In this document: positions 62,565 to 64,000 of the stretch, piece after piece
Layout: each line of letters starts with the position of its first letter
Position numbering within the stretch: the first letter of the stretch is position 1
DNA from: Hevea brasiliensis
Lineage: Eukaryota; Streptophyta; Magnoliopsida; Malpighiales; Euphorbiaceae
Assembly: GCF_030052815.1 (NCBI RefSeq)
Contig: NC_079500.1
Coordinates: forward strand, 1,674,001 to 1,738,000
Reading direction: 5' to 3'
Length of the DNA: 64,000 nucleotides
The notes under the pieces: model-generated
Database searches by the model: none
Seen by the model: the letters and a program-made list of their open reading frames with translations, nothing else
Told to the model about the DNA's origin: nothing
Made by a program: the position numbers and the translations under genes

Positions 62565-64000
62565 TGTAACACCCCTAAGTTCTGTAGTGCGTTCTGCTGT
62601 ACCGGTGACCAGTGTTGTCCGGACAGCTAGGATGCTTAGAACTACACTTCAATATGAGTGAGGAGACATAAAATAATGAAATACAAGAAAAGAAAATACA
62701 AGAAAAATAAAGGAAAAATAATAGCAAAGAAATGTGATCAAGTTAAGCGAGCCGGGAAAACTAGCGATGGGTGACATGCCCAGGAAGTCACGGAGTGGAC
62801 CGTTGACTGGCCCTAGACTGCGGGGAACCCTGGAAAAACATTTTAGGACATAAATAGAACCTTATGGAAGGATTAATCTCATTAGAAAGATTAAAGAAAA
62901 ATTAAATAATTAGTACAAAGAAAAGTGAGAAATTGAAAAACAGACAAAATACGATGTTACCGAAAAATCGGGAACGTAACCCGAACAGGGGCATTATGGT
63001 CATTTGACACCCCGAATTGTCTTTTGACCTAAATGTCCATTAAAAATAAATAGTATTACACTAAGAAAATAAAATGAAAAATTAAATTGGTGGTACCTAA
63101 AATAAATAGTGGAAAATCATGGGTTAATGTGGAATAAATGCACATTTAGCTTATTATATGATTAAATGACTAAGTGGACCACTAAAGGATTAAATTAAAC
63201 ATAAAATGTGGCTGATGTAAGGCCACTATACCCATCAGAATGTTCATCTTCCTCATTTCATAAACATTGCCGTGAATGGAGGTGAGAGGAACTCCATAGC
63301 CATTTTCATGCAAGCTTTCTTAACTCTCCATTTTCAACTCCAACCTCTTGGGTTCCTTCATGAAACTTTGTCTACACATCACAAGGAAGATATTGATACC
63401 AATTTTGAGAAGTTTGGTGAAGGTTTAGCAAGTTACAATTAAAGGTAAGTTTGCATTTTTGAGAATTTCCTTGTTAAACTTTATGTTTATGTTATGGGTG
63501 TTAGTTTTGTGAAGGAAATTTTGAAGTTTAAATAGTTATTGAGATAGCCATTTTTGGACAGCCATGGGTCACGTTTTTGATGAGGTATTTGTGTATATAA
63601 TTGATGAGAAATAATGTTAATCATGGTGATTTAGTAACCTAGTGATTTAATGCATGTATATATGGTGAATGATGCACTTGGATGGGAATTGGTAACTTGG
63701 ACAGCACTTTGATGTTGAAGGACAAATTTGGGCAGCCTTGGCGACACTTGAATAAATGTGTATATTCATGGGAGTGTTGGCAGAATTGTGGCATTAAGGA
63801 ATGAAGGATATGTGTATGAAATTATTGTGTAAAGTGTATGTGAGAATTAGTGGTGTTTAGGTGTGTATGTAATGGTATTGAGATATTGTAAATGTGAATT
63901 ATATTTGGTGTGTTGAGAGTAATGGTAATCTGCCCAAAATAATGTTAATGTAAAGTAGATTATACTGTGGTTAATGTACCAAAACAGATTGGTAGGGAAG
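62565..64000 (+). mobile_element. Chromovirus-type LTR, plus strand, continues past window
   Basis: It starts TGTAACACCCCTAAG on plus. The first 120 bp match the reverse complement of the right end of the solo LTR at 24728-28650 (TGTCCGGACAGC..GGATG, GAACTACACTT, GAGGAGACATAAA). No coding sequence is seen in the 1.4 kb available, as expected for a 3-4 kb LTR. Whether it is a solo LTR or the 5' LTR of a full element cannot be told. Confidence 0.72.

Overview
The window looks like nuclear DNA of a eudicot plant. The evidence is GT-AG introns in a plant-type family 1 glycoside hydrolase gene, a plant BAHD acyltransferase fragment, plant LTR-retrotransposon lineages primed by plant tRNA-Asp and initiator tRNA-Met, and long AT-rich intergenic DNA with microsatellites. 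A Euphorbiaceae source (Hevea or Manihot type) is a guess from general familiarity, not shown by the sequence. No intact host gene was found. By my boundaries about two thirds of the 64 kb is retrotransposon.

Layout. 1-10844: a degenerate Athila-type Ty3/gypsy element on the minus strand (third ORF, tandem-repeat spacer, integrase, RT, protease, gag, tRNA-Asp primer site, 5' LTR); its 3' end lies outside the window. 10845-19738: AT-rich intergenic DNA with a LINE-type RNase H remnant and diverged copies of a sequence that also lies upstream of the glucosidase locus. 19739-30893: a beta-glucosidase (GH1) locus on the minus strand whose 13-exon structure can still be followed. It is a pseudogene: two Trp-to-stop changes, a 5-bp frameshift, a lost splice acceptor, and a copia element inserted in exon 7. 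That copia element (21252-28699) carries a 3.9-kb chromovirus solo LTR (24728-28650) inside its own 5' LTR. 30894-36168: upstream region, (TA)n tract, LINE ORF1-like remnant ending in poly(A), and a hAT-type MITE.

36169-59563: a second Athila locus on the minus strand, made of a gag stump, an LTR (36614-38243) that serves both this stump and a nearly complete unit to its right, and a third LTR (57963-59563). This unit holds a 229-bp TRIM-like solo LTR in its integrase and a Tekay/Del-type chromovirus (about 44926-53962) that has lost most of its 3' LTR together with about 0.87 kb of Athila pol. 59564-64000: the N-terminal third of a BAHD acyltransferase pseudogene (minus), a very AT-rich tract with a perfect hairpin and a trinucleotide repeat, and the start of a plus-strand chromovirus LTR that runs off the window.

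The genes do not form a working system. The window records layered insertion (glucosidase gene, then copia, then chromovirus LTR; Athila, then chromovirus and TRIM) followed by decay through G-to-A/C-to-T transitions, small indels and illegitimate deletion. The most unusual structure is a family of short palindromic repeats built on TGCATAAGCTATGCA, which is shared by the Athila LTRs, the pol/third-ORF spacer and the 3' untranslated region.
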